From: Homoserinibacter sp. GY 40078
Lineage (GTDB): Bacteria; Actinomycetota; Actinomycetes; Actinomycetales; Microbacteriaceae
Direction of reading: 5' to 3'
DNA length: 64,000 nt
Assembly (NCBI RefSeq): GCF_008017545.1
Contig: NZ_VRTZ01000001.1
Location: 833,741 to 897,740 of the forward strand
A model generated the notes under the pieces. The model was not told the origin of the DNA, searched no databases, and saw only the letters and a list, made by a program, of their open reading frames with translations. Made by a program: the position numbers and the translations under genes. Within the stretch, counting starts at the first letter, position 1. Every line of letters begins with the position of its first letter. This document shows, one piece after another, positions 15,151 through 23,269 of the stretch.

Positions 15151-15445
15151 TTCTTCTTGATGGATGGATGCGGAAGTCGGATCTCCCCCGACTTCTCCCG
15201 TTCGCAGACTCGTGGGTCATGCGTGCGGTGACAGCCACACTAGGTCGCAGGCGCGCCGGTCGCAATATCGCGACTATGCGGTGCATAGGCGTATAATCCG
15301 CCCTCACCTGAGTAGGGGCTTGCCGTGTCCCTCGGGTCTCCTGCACTCTAGCCCTACCTTCAAAACCATATATCCGGTTTATCGAGATTAATGGATATTC
15401 GTCTGATTGCCCGAGAGACTCGCTGATCACGACCCACGCGCTCCC
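15151..15445. other. non-coding spacer in the island
   Basis: No convincing gene. It includes a perfect 8-bp hairpin GAAGTCGG/CCGACTTC (15173-15195, 7-nt loop), a TATAAT at 15292-15297 that may serve the downstream plus-strand regulator, and AT-rich sequence near 15363-15400 with short inverted repeats (ATATCC/GGATAT). Base composition is lower in GC than the neighbours, consistent with acquired DNA. Confidence 0.4.
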
Positions 15446-16033
15446 ATGTGGCGCATCGATGAAGCGCGCCCAGAAGAGGGTCACTTCTTCCCGGGTGAAA
15501 TTGCGAGGCTCCTCGGAGCGCCGAGCCTCAACCATAGGCAACTCCGATCTATTCATCACCTGGTACGGCTGCAGGCGGGTACTCCGCTAGCTAGAGAGAC
15601 AGATCAACGCGGCTCGCCCCGTGAGAAGAGTTGGCGCTGGACCAGATTCACACTTCTCGATGTGGTTGCAACACGAGAAGTAATTCACTTGTCGCTCACC
15701 CCGGAGGGAGATCTACCTGTTCGCCTGAACCTCCATCGCATCAAGGTCGCGTGCATGGCGCTTCGCGAGGTGGGCTTCGAGAACCCTCTCATCGAGTTGG
15801 ATCTAGCAATCTCCGGCGAGCAAGTGGTCATTCGGTTTAGGGACACGGTTATTGACGCGCGGACTGGTCAGCAGCGCTTCTTGGAGACCGAACAAGAGCT
15901 CAAGCGCAACAATCTCCTGCAGGATCCTGAGCTTGTTGCGCACCTCAACGAGATCCGAGCGAGGTTCCGAGCTACTCAGGCAACAAGCCTGTTCGAGTTC
16001 GGCATCACACACGCGGTCAAGGTTGGGCCGTAA
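15446..16033 (+). CDS. MerR-like helix-turn-helix regulator
   Basis: A 195-residue protein with a MerR-type N-terminal DNA-binding segment. FFPGEIARLLGAPSLNHRQL begins the HTH, and RWTRFTLLDVVATREVIHL corresponds to the wing and following helix. The middle part (LNLHRIKVACMALREVGFENPLIELDLAISGEQVVIRF) resembles MerR-like antitoxin/regulator proteins that carry a C-terminal DUF433-type sensory part. It is cytosolic. ATG 15446 is used, although no clear Shine-Dalgarno is present and a TTG at 15407 is possible. It lies between unknown genes and recombinase debris; its targets are unknown. Confidence 0.6.
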   Translation: MWRIDEARPEEGHFFPGEIARLLGAPSLNHRQLRSIHHLVRLQAGTPLARETDQRGSPREKSWRWTRFTLLDVVATREVIHLSLTPEGDLPVRLNLHRIKVACMALREVGFENPLIELDLAISGEQVVIRFRDTVIDARTGQQRFLETEQELKRNNLLQDPELVAHLNEIRARFRATQATSLFEFGITHAVKVGP

Positions 16034-16147
16034 ATGGACGATCTGATGAGAAATCGACGCCATCCGGTCGCCCATCCTCTCGCTTGCACAGGTTCGGCAG
16101 TTCTCGCCCGATTCCACGGGGAAGGGGCGAGCGTAAGGATGCCGACT

Positions 16148-16167
16148 GTCTGCGCTTTGGCGCAGAC
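16148..16167. repeat. perfect short hairpin in the island
   Basis: GTCTGCGC / GCGCAGAC pair perfectly with a 4-nt TTTG loop, followed by GACCCGC-T-GCGGGTC. They lie just before the preserved part of the serine recombinase fragment, and may be a terminator for the MerR-like gene or junction debris. Confidence 0.35.
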
Positions 16168-16900
16168 CCGCTGCGGGTCGCGGCGCGGCTACGGCCGAAG
16201 TAAGGGCCGGGGTGGCACCTATGAGTACTTCTTCTGCCTAGGACGACACACCAAGCGTTGAGACTGTCAGCTGCCCTATTTCCCCATCGAAGCCGTCGAG
16301 CAGCGGGTCGAAAAGACCTGGCGCACCGAAGCGCAGTTCCCCGAACCGTTCGTCGCGCAGGTGCAGGTAACCGCCCGCGTCGAACTCGACAGCTACTTCC
16401 AGTCCAGCGAGAAGCACGTCGCCCAGCAACGGCGACGTGTCGTGACCCTCGAGCGATCCAAGCAGAAGCTCATCGACGCCTACATGGCAGATGCCATCCC
16501 CATCGCCGACCTCAAAGCCCGGCAACTCGACGTTGCCCGAGAGATCTCCGACGCCGAGTCGCAGATTCGGCAGCACTCAGCCGACCAAGACGAGGTGCGG
16601 CAACGCCTCGACACTGTGCTCGCACTGACCCGAGTCGCCTGGAATCTCTACGCACAGTCCGAAGAGGCTACGAGGCAGAAGCTGAACCAGGCCGTCTTCG
16701 ACTACATCGCTGTGGACGAAGTGGATCCAGACGACCCGCAACCGGGTGAGGCCACCCAGGCAGGCTGTCCGGCCACGTCCGGGGCTTTCAGCGCCCCGGT
16801 CGAGGCCGGTACGCACCTACGGCCCAGGACGTGGCCGACAGGGTCGCACGCGGCGCCGTCGTCGCTGAGCCCAGGGGGCTCAACGGCAGAACCCCTGGTG
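16165..16900 (+). pseudogene. large serine recombinase, C-terminal fragment with in-frame stop
   Basis: The plus strand encodes the recombinase zinc-ribbon part (GRSKGRGGTYEYFFCLGRHTKR). An in-frame TGA at 16259-16261 interrupts it, and the same frame then resumes DCQLPYFPIEAVEQRVEKTW, a coiled-coil (about 16400-16570) and the C-terminal LNQAVFDYIAVDEVDPDD stretch. This is the C-terminal half of a phage/ICE-type large serine recombinase. The N-terminal catalytic serine domain is absent, and the reading frame ends by running into the tRNA-Ser gene. It is a non-functional relic. Confidence 0.8.
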
Positions 16901-16923
16901 AGCTACTGCTTACCAGGGGTTCT
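16888..16923 (-). terminator. perfect 12-bp hairpin downstream of tRNA-Ser
   Basis: AGAACCCCTGGT (16888-16899) and ACCAGGGGTTCT (16912-16923) form a perfect 12-bp stem with a 12-nt loop, 14 nt past the tRNA 3' end. It can now terminate the tRNA transcript; because the island entered at the tRNA 3' end, it was presumably brought by the element. Confidence 0.7.
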
Positions 16924-16936
16924 AGCGTCAATCACC

Positions 16937-17026
16937 TGGCGGTACCGGTGGGATTTGAACCCACGGATGGCGTGAACCATCACATGTTTTCGAGACATGC
17001 TCCTTCGGCCGCTCGGACACGGTACC
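16937..17026 (-). tRNA. tRNA-Ser (CGA)
   Basis: A 90-nt class II tRNA. The acceptor GGTACCG (5' end at 17026) pairs with CGGTACC, followed by the discriminator G typical of serine tRNAs and an encoded CCA. The anticodon loop CTCGAAA gives anticodon CGA, reading UCG. A long variable arm lies between the anticodon and T arms (GGTTCACGCC region), and the T-loop is GGTTCAAATCC. Its 3' 24 nt are duplicated at 9597-9620 and nearly so at 13509-13532, marking it as the integration target. Confidence 0.95.
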
Positions 17027-17169
17027 GCCGAAGAGTCTAACCGACTCCGGCGCCCTGTCCGCACGCAGCCAGTACGTCTGCCTACCGCCGATGCGATGTC
17101 TGGTGCAGGTCGATGCCGCGGGTGTATACATTCCCCACTGCCTATGCCTCCCAGTACAAGGAGCTGGAC

Positions 17170-17685
17170 ATGAGTGCATACGGAATCGGAGCTGACACCG
17201 CAATGGCGGCACCGAAGGGCAAACAGCGCGGAGTGCCCGTGAAGAAGTCGAACGTTCCCGAGACGATCGTGAAGTGGATCCCGGGAGAGGCGATCACGTT
17301 CTACGCCGGGATCATCGGTATCGGTGCCGCGCAGGAGGCGCTGACGGGCGACGAGACGGCAAAGGAACTACTTGAGCGCATCGACGCGGGGTCGCTCCCG
17401 TGGTTTGTCGCGGGGGCGTCTGTGGCGGTGGCGCTCGTGATCGTCGGTGCCCTGACGACGGGCTCCCGTAAACCCGGCACGAGGCCCTCGATCTGGGCGC
17501 TCATCGTTCGTTCGGTGCTCACGCTCCTCGCCTTCGCGCTCTGGACGAGCGCGCTACCCGGCTCGTGGACGTATGGCCTCCACTTCATCCGCGACATGGG
17601 CGCCGCATACGCCCTACTCCTGGTGCCTCTCGGGCTTGTATTCGCGGCTGCCGCGGAGGCAATCACGCGCTCAGTCAAGCTCTAG
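17170..17685 (+). CDS. hypothetical membrane protein
   Basis: A 171-residue protein with three to four predicted membrane helices: about residues 38-55 (AITFYAGIIGIGAAQ), 75-98 (WFVAGASVAVALVIVGAL), 108-128 and 138-160. A short basic, soluble N-terminus precedes the first helix (KGKQRGVPVKKSNVPETIVKWIPGE). The ATG at 17170 is supported by AAGGAG six nucleotides upstream; an upstream in-frame start exists but lacks this signal. It sits immediately outside the island on the tRNA 5' side. No family is recognised. Confidence 0.7.
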   Translation: MSAYGIGADTAMAAPKGKQRGVPVKKSNVPETIVKWIPGEAITFYAGIIGIGAAQEALTGDETAKELLERIDAGSLPWFVAGASVAVALVIVGALTTGSRKPGTRPSIWALIVRSVLTLLAFALWTSALPGSWTYGLHFIRDMGAAYALLLVPLGLVFAAAAEAITRSVKL

Positions 17686-17734
17686 CTAGGACTTGGCATC
17701 GGTGGCATTCTCTCTCCCCCCGGCCCCCGGCAGC

Positions 17735-18841
17735 TCACCGCCGCACCGACGCCGTCACCGTGAACTTCGGTGTCCGCGCGAGCTGCCGTGTCGGCCCGAC
17801 GATCCGCTCGAGCGCCGCGCGATACCCCAGGTGCGAGTTCCACACGACCCTCAACTCCCCGCCCGGGCGCAGCACGCGGGCCGCATCCGCGAAGAGGCGC
17901 AGAGCGATCGCGGTCGTCACCGCGGCTCCCGCATGGAGCGGTGGGTTCAGCACCACGAGATCCGCCGACGCATCCGGCTCGGCCGACAGTCCGTCGTCCT
18001 GTCGCGCCTCCACCGACACCCCGTTCGCCGTAGCGGTCAGCCGCGCCGACTCCGCCGCCACCGCCGACACGTCGCACGCGAGCACCCGCGCCGCAGGCAT
18101 CCGCCGCGCCAGCTCCACCGCCACGACCCCGGTGCCGCACGCCAGGTCCACCACGCGCGAACCCGCTGGCAGCGAATCGAACGTCGCGAGCAGCGCCCGC
18201 GTGCCGATGTCGAGCGTCGCCCCCGCGAACACCCCGGGCACCGCCACCACGGTCACTCCGCCCATCACCGCACGCTCCGGCTCCGCGAGTGGAACCGCGA
18301 CCGGCTCCCGAGCCACCACGATCCGCGACTTCGCCCGCGCGTGCGCCACATCGATCCGCGCGAACCCCGCCCCGAGCACCCCGTTCTGCGTCGGCGTCAT
18401 GTGCTTCACGCGCCCGACCGCGAGCACCACCACCGACGGCCCCGCCGCCCGCGCGATCACCCGCGTCACCGCGTCGAGCCGCGCAAGCGACCGCGGCATC
18501 CGCACGAGCACGAGCGAGGTCGTGCCGGTCACCACCGACGCCAGCGGATGCGACGACCATCCGCCGACACCCGTCGCCTCCGCGTTCGCGGCGAGCGCCC
18601 GTTCGCTCACGATCGGGTCCTGATGCACCCGCACCGAAGCCGCCCCGAGCGCAGCAGCGCCGAGCGTCAACGCCCCGTGGGTGTCGTCAATCACCGCCAC
18701 CTCACCCGCGAGCGCGTCCGGGAACTCGGCCGCGGCGTAGTCGAGCAGGTACCGGTCGGCCGCATCCCACGCGCGCAGCTCTGCACCGCCGACATCCGGG
18801 GTGCGCGACAGTGCGTCGAGGAGCGCATCCAGCTGAGGCAC
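17735..18841 (-). CDS. class I SAM methyltransferase, RlmG/RsmC type
   Basis: A 368-residue protein with duplicated methyltransferase-like halves, the layout of the ribosomal RNA m2G methyltransferases RsmC and RlmG. The N-terminal half is degenerate. The C-terminal half has motif I VVDLACGTGVVAVELA and the catalytic NPPLH motif (VVLNPPLHAG, about residue 295) that modifies an exocyclic amine of guanine. The length matches RlmG-type enzymes. It probably methylates 16S or 23S rRNA; which position cannot be decided here. It is encoded opposite the membrane protein gene and followed on the same strand by nothing in a tight operon. Confidence 0.8.
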   Translation of the reverse strand: MPQLDALLDALSRTPDVGGAELRAWDAADRYLLDYAAAEFPDALAGEVAVIDDTHGALTLGAAALGAASVRVHQDPIVSERALAANAEATGVGGWSSHPLASVVTGTTSLVLVRMPRSLARLDAVTRVIARAAGPSVVVLAVGRVKHMTPTQNGVLGAGFARIDVAHARAKSRIVVAREPVAVPLAEPERAVMGGVTVVAVPGVFAGATLDIGTRALLATFDSLPAGSRVVDLACGTGVVAVELARRMPAARVLACDVSAVAAESARLTATANGVSVEARQDDGLSAEPDASADLVVLNPPLHAGAAVTTAIALRLFADAARVLRPGGELRVVWNSHLGYRAALERIVGPTRQLARTPKFTVTASVRR

Positions 18842-18864
18842 CCCCCGACGCTACCGCCGCCTCG

Positions 18865-19356
18865 CTACCGCTCCGACTTCGCGTTGCGCACGAACCCGGC
18901 CACGTGCTCCCGCAGCGCGGTGATCCGCCGCTCGCGTTCGGCATCCAGGTCGAACCCGACGTAGGCGAGCGTCGGGCGCTTCCGCACATTCGCGGAGCAC
19001 TGGAACTCGGCGCACACGAGCGTGCCGAGGGTGTCGCCCTTACGGCCGGCGGCACCCGCGCGCTTGGTGGTGAACAGCACCACATCGTTCGGCAGCTGCA
19101 CGTCTTCGCACCACGAGCACTGGGCCCGGGCGCGCGGGCGCGCCTCCGCCTGCCGCATCAGCAGGCCGACCGGCTCGCCGTCCAGCTCGGCCACCACATA
19201 GCCGAGCTGCGGCGACTTGCGGTCACGCCAGCCGAGATAGTCGATGCGCTCCCAATCGAGGCTCCCGAAGTCGGGAGGAAGGAGCAGATTCTGTCGCTCA
19301 CGGAGCGACGCGTTGATGAACGAACCGCGGATCGCGGACTCGCTGAGGGCATGCAT
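18865..19356 (-). CDS. FBP-domain (treble-clef zinc finger) protein
   Basis: A 163-residue protein of the FBP_C type, related to the C-terminal zinc-binding domain of EF-G-binding (FusB-like) proteins. A CxxC pair (CSWCEDV, about residue 80) and a second Cys pair (LVCAEFQCSANVRK) form a treble clef. The N-terminal part (ESAIRGSFINASLRERQNLLLPPDF) is typical of actinobacterial members. Family relatives bind elongation factor G and can relieve fusidic acid inhibition; whether this one does so is unknown. It is a short gene 24 nt upstream of the methyltransferase on the same strand. Confidence 0.8.
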   Translation of the reverse strand: MHALSESAIRGSFINASLRERQNLLLPPDFGSLDWERIDYLGWRDRKSPQLGYVVAELDGEPVGLLMRQAEARPRARAQCSWCEDVQLPNDVVLFTTKRAGAAGRKGDTLGTLVCAEFQCSANVRKRPTLAYVGFDLDAERERRITALREHVAGFVRNAKSER

Positions 19357-19563
19357 GAGAGAACTCGTTTCGTGTCATCTCGCAACTGCGAGGGGTCAGG
19401 GATGTCGTGCGGAAGGCGACGACTATCTCGCGCCGGCGGGGGAACCGCCGACGACCTCCTGACGCCCTGCGGGCTGAGACGGGAAACGAAGCATCCGTCG
19501 AGACTACGCGGCACGGGGCGGCGGCGCTGGTGTCGCATCCGCCGCCGCCCCACGTCGCCACGT

Positions 19564-20427
19564 TCAGCCCGCGGCGCGCCCCGCCCGCAGGGTCTCCACG
19601 AGCGGAGTCGTCGGACGTCCGATCAACCGAGACAGGTCTCCGGTCACCTCGCCGAGCAGTTCGTCGCGGATGTTGCCGTCCATGCCCACCGCGAACCCTG
19701 CGGTGCCCTCATCGACACCTGCCTGAGCGAGCGCCGCCGCCTGCTCCTCCGGCGTCTGCCCGACGTACGCGATCTCGCGACCGAGCACCTCGCCGATCGC
19801 CTCCGCGAGCTCGGCGTATGTCCATGCCACGTCGCCCGCCAGCTCGTACACGGCCCCGAGATGTCCGTCGGTCGTGAGCACAACCGCGGCCGCCTCCGCA
19901 TAGTCCGCACGCGACGCGCTCGCCACGCGCCCCTCGTCGGTGCTCGACGCGACCACGCCCGACGCATCCGCCTGGGCCAGCGTCGAGAGGTAGTTCTCGT
20001 TGTACCAGTTGTTGCGGAGGATCGTCGCGGGCACTCCTGCCGCCGCGATCGCCTCCTCGGTGCCCTTGTGCTCGGGCGCGACGAGCAGCGCCGAGGTGGT
20101 CGCGCGAGGCGCGCTCGTGTAGACGAGCTGCTCCACACCCTCGGCCGCGGCCGCGTCGATCACTCGACGGTGCTGCTCCACCCGGCTTCCGAATGCGGTG
20201 CCCGAGATCAGCAGCACCTTCTGGGCGCCCGCGACGGCCGCGGCCACCGACTCCGCGTCGTCGTAGTCGAGGTGCACCGCCTCCACGCCCCGCTCGGCCA
20301 GATCGGCGATCTTCGCCGTGTCACGGGCGCCCGCTCGGATGTCGGATGCCGCCACGCCCCGCGCAAGCAGCGCCTCCACGACCAGACGGCCCACGTGTCC
20401 GGAAGCACCGGTAATCAGATATGTCAT
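19564..20427 (-). CDS. NmrA-type NAD(P)H-binding quinone reductase-like protein
   Basis: A 287-residue atypical SDR. It has an N-terminal Rossmann motif TGASGHVGRLVVEALLARG, the AGARD loop and the VLLISGTAFGSRVEQHRRVIDAA segment. The substrate-side LRNNWYNENYL motif is typical of NAD(P)H:quinone oxidoreductase 2 (QOR2/YtfG) relatives. It is predicted to reduce quinones or sense NAD(P)H. The ATG at 20427 is preferred over the upstream frame, which only adds a non-homologous tail. It is divergent from an LLM flavoprotein 55 nt away, so the two may share a regulatory region, but I see no regulator gene beside them. Confidence 0.82.
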   Translation of the reverse strand: MTYLITGASGHVGRLVVEALLARGVAASDIRAGARDTAKIADLAERGVEAVHLDYDDAESVAAAVAGAQKVLLISGTAFGSRVEQHRRVIDAAAAEGVEQLVYTSAPRATTSALLVAPEHKGTEEAIAAAGVPATILRNNWYNENYLSTLAQADASGVVASSTDEGRVASASRADYAEAAAVVLTTDGHLGAVYELAGDVAWTYAELAEAIGEVLGREIAYVGQTPEEQAAALAQAGVDEGTAGFAVGMDGNIRDELLGEVTGDLSRLIGRPTTPLVETLRAGRAAG

Positions 20428-20482
20428 GACATCCGCAACCCAGACGCGAGCGCGAGACTTCCCGCAGGAGCAAGATCGGTGC

Positions 20483-21346
20483 ATGACCGACTACGGGCAC
20501 CCGATCGAGTTCGGCACGTTCATCACTCCCGTGAACGCGCCGCCGCACCAGCCGGTGCGGATGGCACAGGCAGCGGAGCAGTTCGGATTCGACTACGCGA
20601 GCTTCCAAGACCACCCCTACCAGCCGCGCTTCCACGACACGTGGACCCTCATGGCGTTCACGGCGGCCGAGACCAGCCGCATCCGCCTCATGGGCAACGT
20701 GCACAACCTGCCGCTGCGCCCGCCCGCGGTGCTGGCCCGTTCGGTCGCAAGTCTCGATTTGCTCACCGGAGGCCGCATCGACCTCGGCATCGGCTCAGGC
20801 GGGTTCTGGGATGCGATCGAGGCGATGGGCGGCAGGCGGCTCACCCCGGGTGAGGGGGTCACCGCGCTGAGCGAGGCGATCGACGTGATCCGCGGCATCT
20901 GGGACGCCGGCAACCCCGAACGCCTCGTGGCGGGTGGCGAGTTCCACCACGTCGACGGGGCCAAACGCGGCCCCCGGCCAGCCCACGACGTGCCGATCCT
21001 GGTCGGCGCCTACAAGCCACGGATGCTGCGGCTCGTCGGAGAGAAGGCCGACGGCTGGGTGCCCTCGCTCGGCTATTTGAAGGCAGAGGACCTCACCTCG
21101 GCGAACGAGCGCATCGACGACGACGCCCGCGCCGCCGGTCGCGATCCGGCGAGTGTGCGCCGCTATCTGAACGTGGGAAACCTCCCGGGCGATTCGGCGC
21201 AACAGGTGGGCACGCTCACCGCGCTGATCCTCGGCTACGGGTTCTCGGCATTCACGATCGGAGGCGACGACCCGGCCGCGCTCGAGCGCTTCGCCGCGGA
21301 GGTCGCGCCAGCGGTGCGCGAGGCGGTTGCGCGCGAGCGCGGATGA
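20483..21346 (+). CDS. LLM class flavin-dependent oxidoreductase
   Basis: A 287-residue luciferase-like monooxygenase-fold protein. Visible features are the N-terminal barrel strand IEFGTFITPVNAPPHQPVRMA, the flavin-binding core LTGGRIDLGIGSGG followed by WDAIEAMGG, and the conserved VPILVGAYKPRMLRLVGEKADGW strand. Such proteins use FMN or F420. The F420-type barrel is common in actinobacteria, but cofactor choice cannot be fixed here. ATG 20483 follows CAGGAG. It is divergent from the QOR2-like gene and followed at 88 nt by the alarmone synthetase. Confidence 0.85.
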   Translation: MTDYGHPIEFGTFITPVNAPPHQPVRMAQAAEQFGFDYASFQDHPYQPRFHDTWTLMAFTAAETSRIRLMGNVHNLPLRPPAVLARSVASLDLLTGGRIDLGIGSGGFWDAIEAMGGRRLTPGEGVTALSEAIDVIRGIWDAGNPERLVAGGEFHHVDGAKRGPRPAHDVPILVGAYKPRMLRLVGEKADGWVPSLGYLKAEDLTSANERIDDDARAAGRDPASVRRYLNVGNLPGDSAQQVGTLTALILGYGFSAFTIGGDDPAALERFAAEVAPAVREAVARERG

Positions 21347-21433
21347 CCCGCGGTGCCGACCCCGCACCGCTCGGAGCGCGCCCACAGCTTCCCCACAGCA
21401 GACCGGAGGGACGCGGCGGATAGCGTCGAGATC

Positions 21434-22249
21434 GTGACCGACACCGCCGCCGTCCCCGCAGTTCCCTCCGCCACCGAAGCCACCGCCCCCACCGACCCCA
21501 CCGCATCCGACCTCGAGCTGGCCGGGCCGAGCGTGCCGATGACGTCCGCGGCGCTCGACATCTACCGCGGTCTGTTCCAGTCGATGACCGAGTTCGACGG
21601 TGCGTCGGTGAGCGACGGTCAGGTGCCGCTGCAGGTCATCAAGAACCTGCAGAAGCGGGTGGCGCAGTTCCACCTCTCGTACAAGTTCGCGATCGACGAG
21701 CTGACCACCAAGATCGAGATCCTGCAGGAGGAGTTCGAGAACACCCACGACTACAGCCCGATCGAGCACGTGCGCACCCGGCTCAAGACGATGGACTCGA
21801 TCATCGAGAAGGTGCAGCGCACCGGCACCCCGCCCGACGTCGACAGCGTGCGGGCGCGCATCCGCGACATCGCGGGGGTGCGGATCACATGCGCCTTCGT
21901 CGCCGACGCCTACTGGGTGGCCGAGATGCTCACGCGGCAGACCGACATCGACGTGCTCGAAGTGAAGGACTACATCGCGCACCCGAAGTCGAACGGCTAC
22001 CAGAGCCTGCACCTGATCGTGACGGTTCCTGTATTTCTGTCGGACCACACCGAACTGGTGCCGGTCGAGATCCAGCTGCGCACCATCGCGATGGACTTCT
22101 GGGCGAGCCTCGAGCACAAGATCTATTACAAGTACGACCGCGACGTGCCGAGCGAGCTTGTGGCCGAGCTGACGGCAGCCGCGGATGCGGCGCATGCGCT
22201 CGACGCGAAGATGGCGCGCCTGCGCGATCAGATCCGCGGCCTCGGGTGA
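21434..22249 (+). CDS. RelA/SpoT-type GTP pyrophosphokinase (small alarmone synthetase)
   Basis: A 271-residue protein carrying only the (p)ppGpp synthetase domain of the RelA/SpoT family. Signatures are VRARIRDIAGVRITC, KDYIAHPKSNGYQSLHLIV (ATP/GTP-site region) and VPVEIQLRTIAMDFWASLEHK. There is no HD hydrolase domain and no TGS/ACT, so it should make but not degrade alarmone. An extended Ala/Pro/Thr-rich N-terminus (about 40 residues) is probably disordered. GTG 21434 is the start. It probably adjusts (p)ppGpp in response to stress independently of the ribosome; regulation of the gene is not visible. Confidence 0.88.
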   Translation: MTDTAAVPAVPSATEATAPTDPTASDLELAGPSVPMTSAALDIYRGLFQSMTEFDGASVSDGQVPLQVIKNLQKRVAQFHLSYKFAIDELTTKIEILQEEFENTHDYSPIEHVRTRLKTMDSIIEKVQRTGTPPDVDSVRARIRDIAGVRITCAFVADAYWVAEMLTRQTDIDVLEVKDYIAHPKSNGYQSLHLIVTVPVFLSDHTELVPVEIQLRTIAMDFWASLEHKIYYKYDRDVPSELVAELTAAADAAHALDAKMARLRDQIRGLG

Positions 22250-22256
22250 CGACTCG

Positions 22257-22306
22257 CGCGTCGCCTTACGCCTCGCGTCGCCTTACGCCTCGGGTCGTCT
22301 TCCGCC
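22257..22306 (+). repeat. 17-nt tandem repeat downstream of the alarmone synthetase
   Basis: Two exact copies of a 17-nt unit (22257-22273 and 22274-22290, CGCGTCGCCTTACGCCT) are followed by a degenerate third (22291-22306). They fill the gap between the convergent alarmone synthetase and LLM genes. No stem-loop is formed. Confidence 0.7.
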
Positions 22307-22318
22307 GAGTGCGCGCGG

Positions 22319-23191
22319 TCAGTCCGCCGCCCGGACGAGCCGCGCCACCTCGCCGCAACGCTCCGTGAACGCGAGCATGTCGGGCTCCGAGTCGAGCGGC
22401 TGCAGCAGCACATCGGTCACGCCCGCGTCCGCCCAGGCGCGCACGGCGTCAGCGACCTCGTCCACGGTGCCCGCGGCTCCTGTCGCGCGTTCGTCGCGGT
22501 ACTCCCACTGAGCGAGTTCTTCCGCGAGGCGCTCACGCGCGCCCGGCCCGAACGCGGTCATGAGCAGCACCGACACCGGATGCGCGCCCTCGCGGCCGCC
22601 GCGCCCTTCGTGGATGAGCGCCACCGCATCCTTCGCCATCTGCGGCGACGTGCCGCTCGTGAGCATCGTGCCGTCGGCGACCTCGCCAGTCGCCCGAAGC
22701 GTCTTCGGGCCCTCGCCCGCGGCGTGCACCGCCACCGGCGTGGTCGGCGGCCAGTCGAGCTTCACCTTGTCGAGCGTCACGTAGCGGCCCGCGCAGCTCA
22801 CCTCCTCGCCCCCGAGCAGTTGCCTGAGCGCCGTGACGTACTCGCGCATGAGGGTGAGCGGCGACTCGACGCGTGCTCCCACCTGGCCCATCCAGCTCTG
22901 TACCCCGTGCCCGACGCCGAGCCGCAGTCGGCCCGGGAACATCCGCTCGATCGTGGCGACCTCCATCGCGAGCAGCGCCACGTTGCGCAGCGGCATGGGC
23001 AGCACTCCAATGCTCGCCCGGATGCGCTCAGTCCAGGCGAGCGAAGCCACCACCGGGGCGATGCCGGACTCACGGAAGCAGTCCTCGAAGAACAGCACCT
23101 CGTCGAGCCCCACCGCTTCGGCGCGCTGCACCACCTCGCGGATCAGCTCCGGCGGACGGATGGGCGTGAAGACGATGCCGACCTGGGTCAT
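22319..23191 (-). CDS. LLM class flavin-dependent oxidoreductase
   Basis: A 290-residue luciferase-like (LLM/F420-type) oxidoreductase. It begins QVGIVFTPIRPPELIREVVQRAEAVGLDEVLFFED, the conserved first barrel strand and helix. It contains LRLGVGHGVQSWMGQVG, and the VAVHAAGEGPKTLRATGEVADG strand typical of the family. FMN or F420H2 is the likely cofactor; the substrate is unknown. It is a single gene convergent with the alarmone synthetase and is not obviously paralogous in tandem with the other LLM gene at 20.5 kb. Confidence 0.83.
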   Translation of the reverse strand: MTQVGIVFTPIRPPELIREVVQRAEAVGLDEVLFFEDCFRESGIAPVVASLAWTERIRASIGVLPMPLRNVALLAMEVATIERMFPGRLRLGVGHGVQSWMGQVGARVESPLTLMREYVTALRQLLGGEEVSCAGRYVTLDKVKLDWPPTTPVAVHAAGEGPKTLRATGEVADGTMLTSGTSPQMAKDAVALIHEGRGGREGAHPVSVLLMTAFGPGARERLAEELAQWEYRDERATGAAGTVDEVADAVRAWADAGVTDVLLQPLDSEPDMLAFTERCGEVARLVRAAD

Positions 23192-23269
23192 GCACTCATG
23201 CTGGCATCGGCCGGCGACAGAGGAGGGGGGATCCGCGGGCGCGTCCGGGTCTCTCGCGCCCGCGGAAGT

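Larger units (their letters stand above)
9597..16960. mobile_element. decayed tRNA-Ser(CGA)-associated genomic island
   Basis: The 7.4-kb interval lies between two perfect 24-bp copies of the tRNA-Ser 3' end. Contents are a type IIG restriction-modification gene, HEPN-like debris, hypothetical genes, a MerR-like regulator, the tail of a tyrosine integrase (about 13829-13930) and a serine recombinase fragment with an in-frame stop (about 16165-16900). No intact recombinase is present, so the element is probably immobile. A third att-like copy at 13509-13532 suggests at least two insertions at the same tRNA. Confidence 0.8.

Noticed and set aside
18289-20853. An 854-residue plus-strand frame over the methyltransferase, FBP and NmrA genes
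   Set aside because: It lies antisense to three recognisable genes with start signals; the peptide is low-complexity Arg/Pro/Ala sequence.
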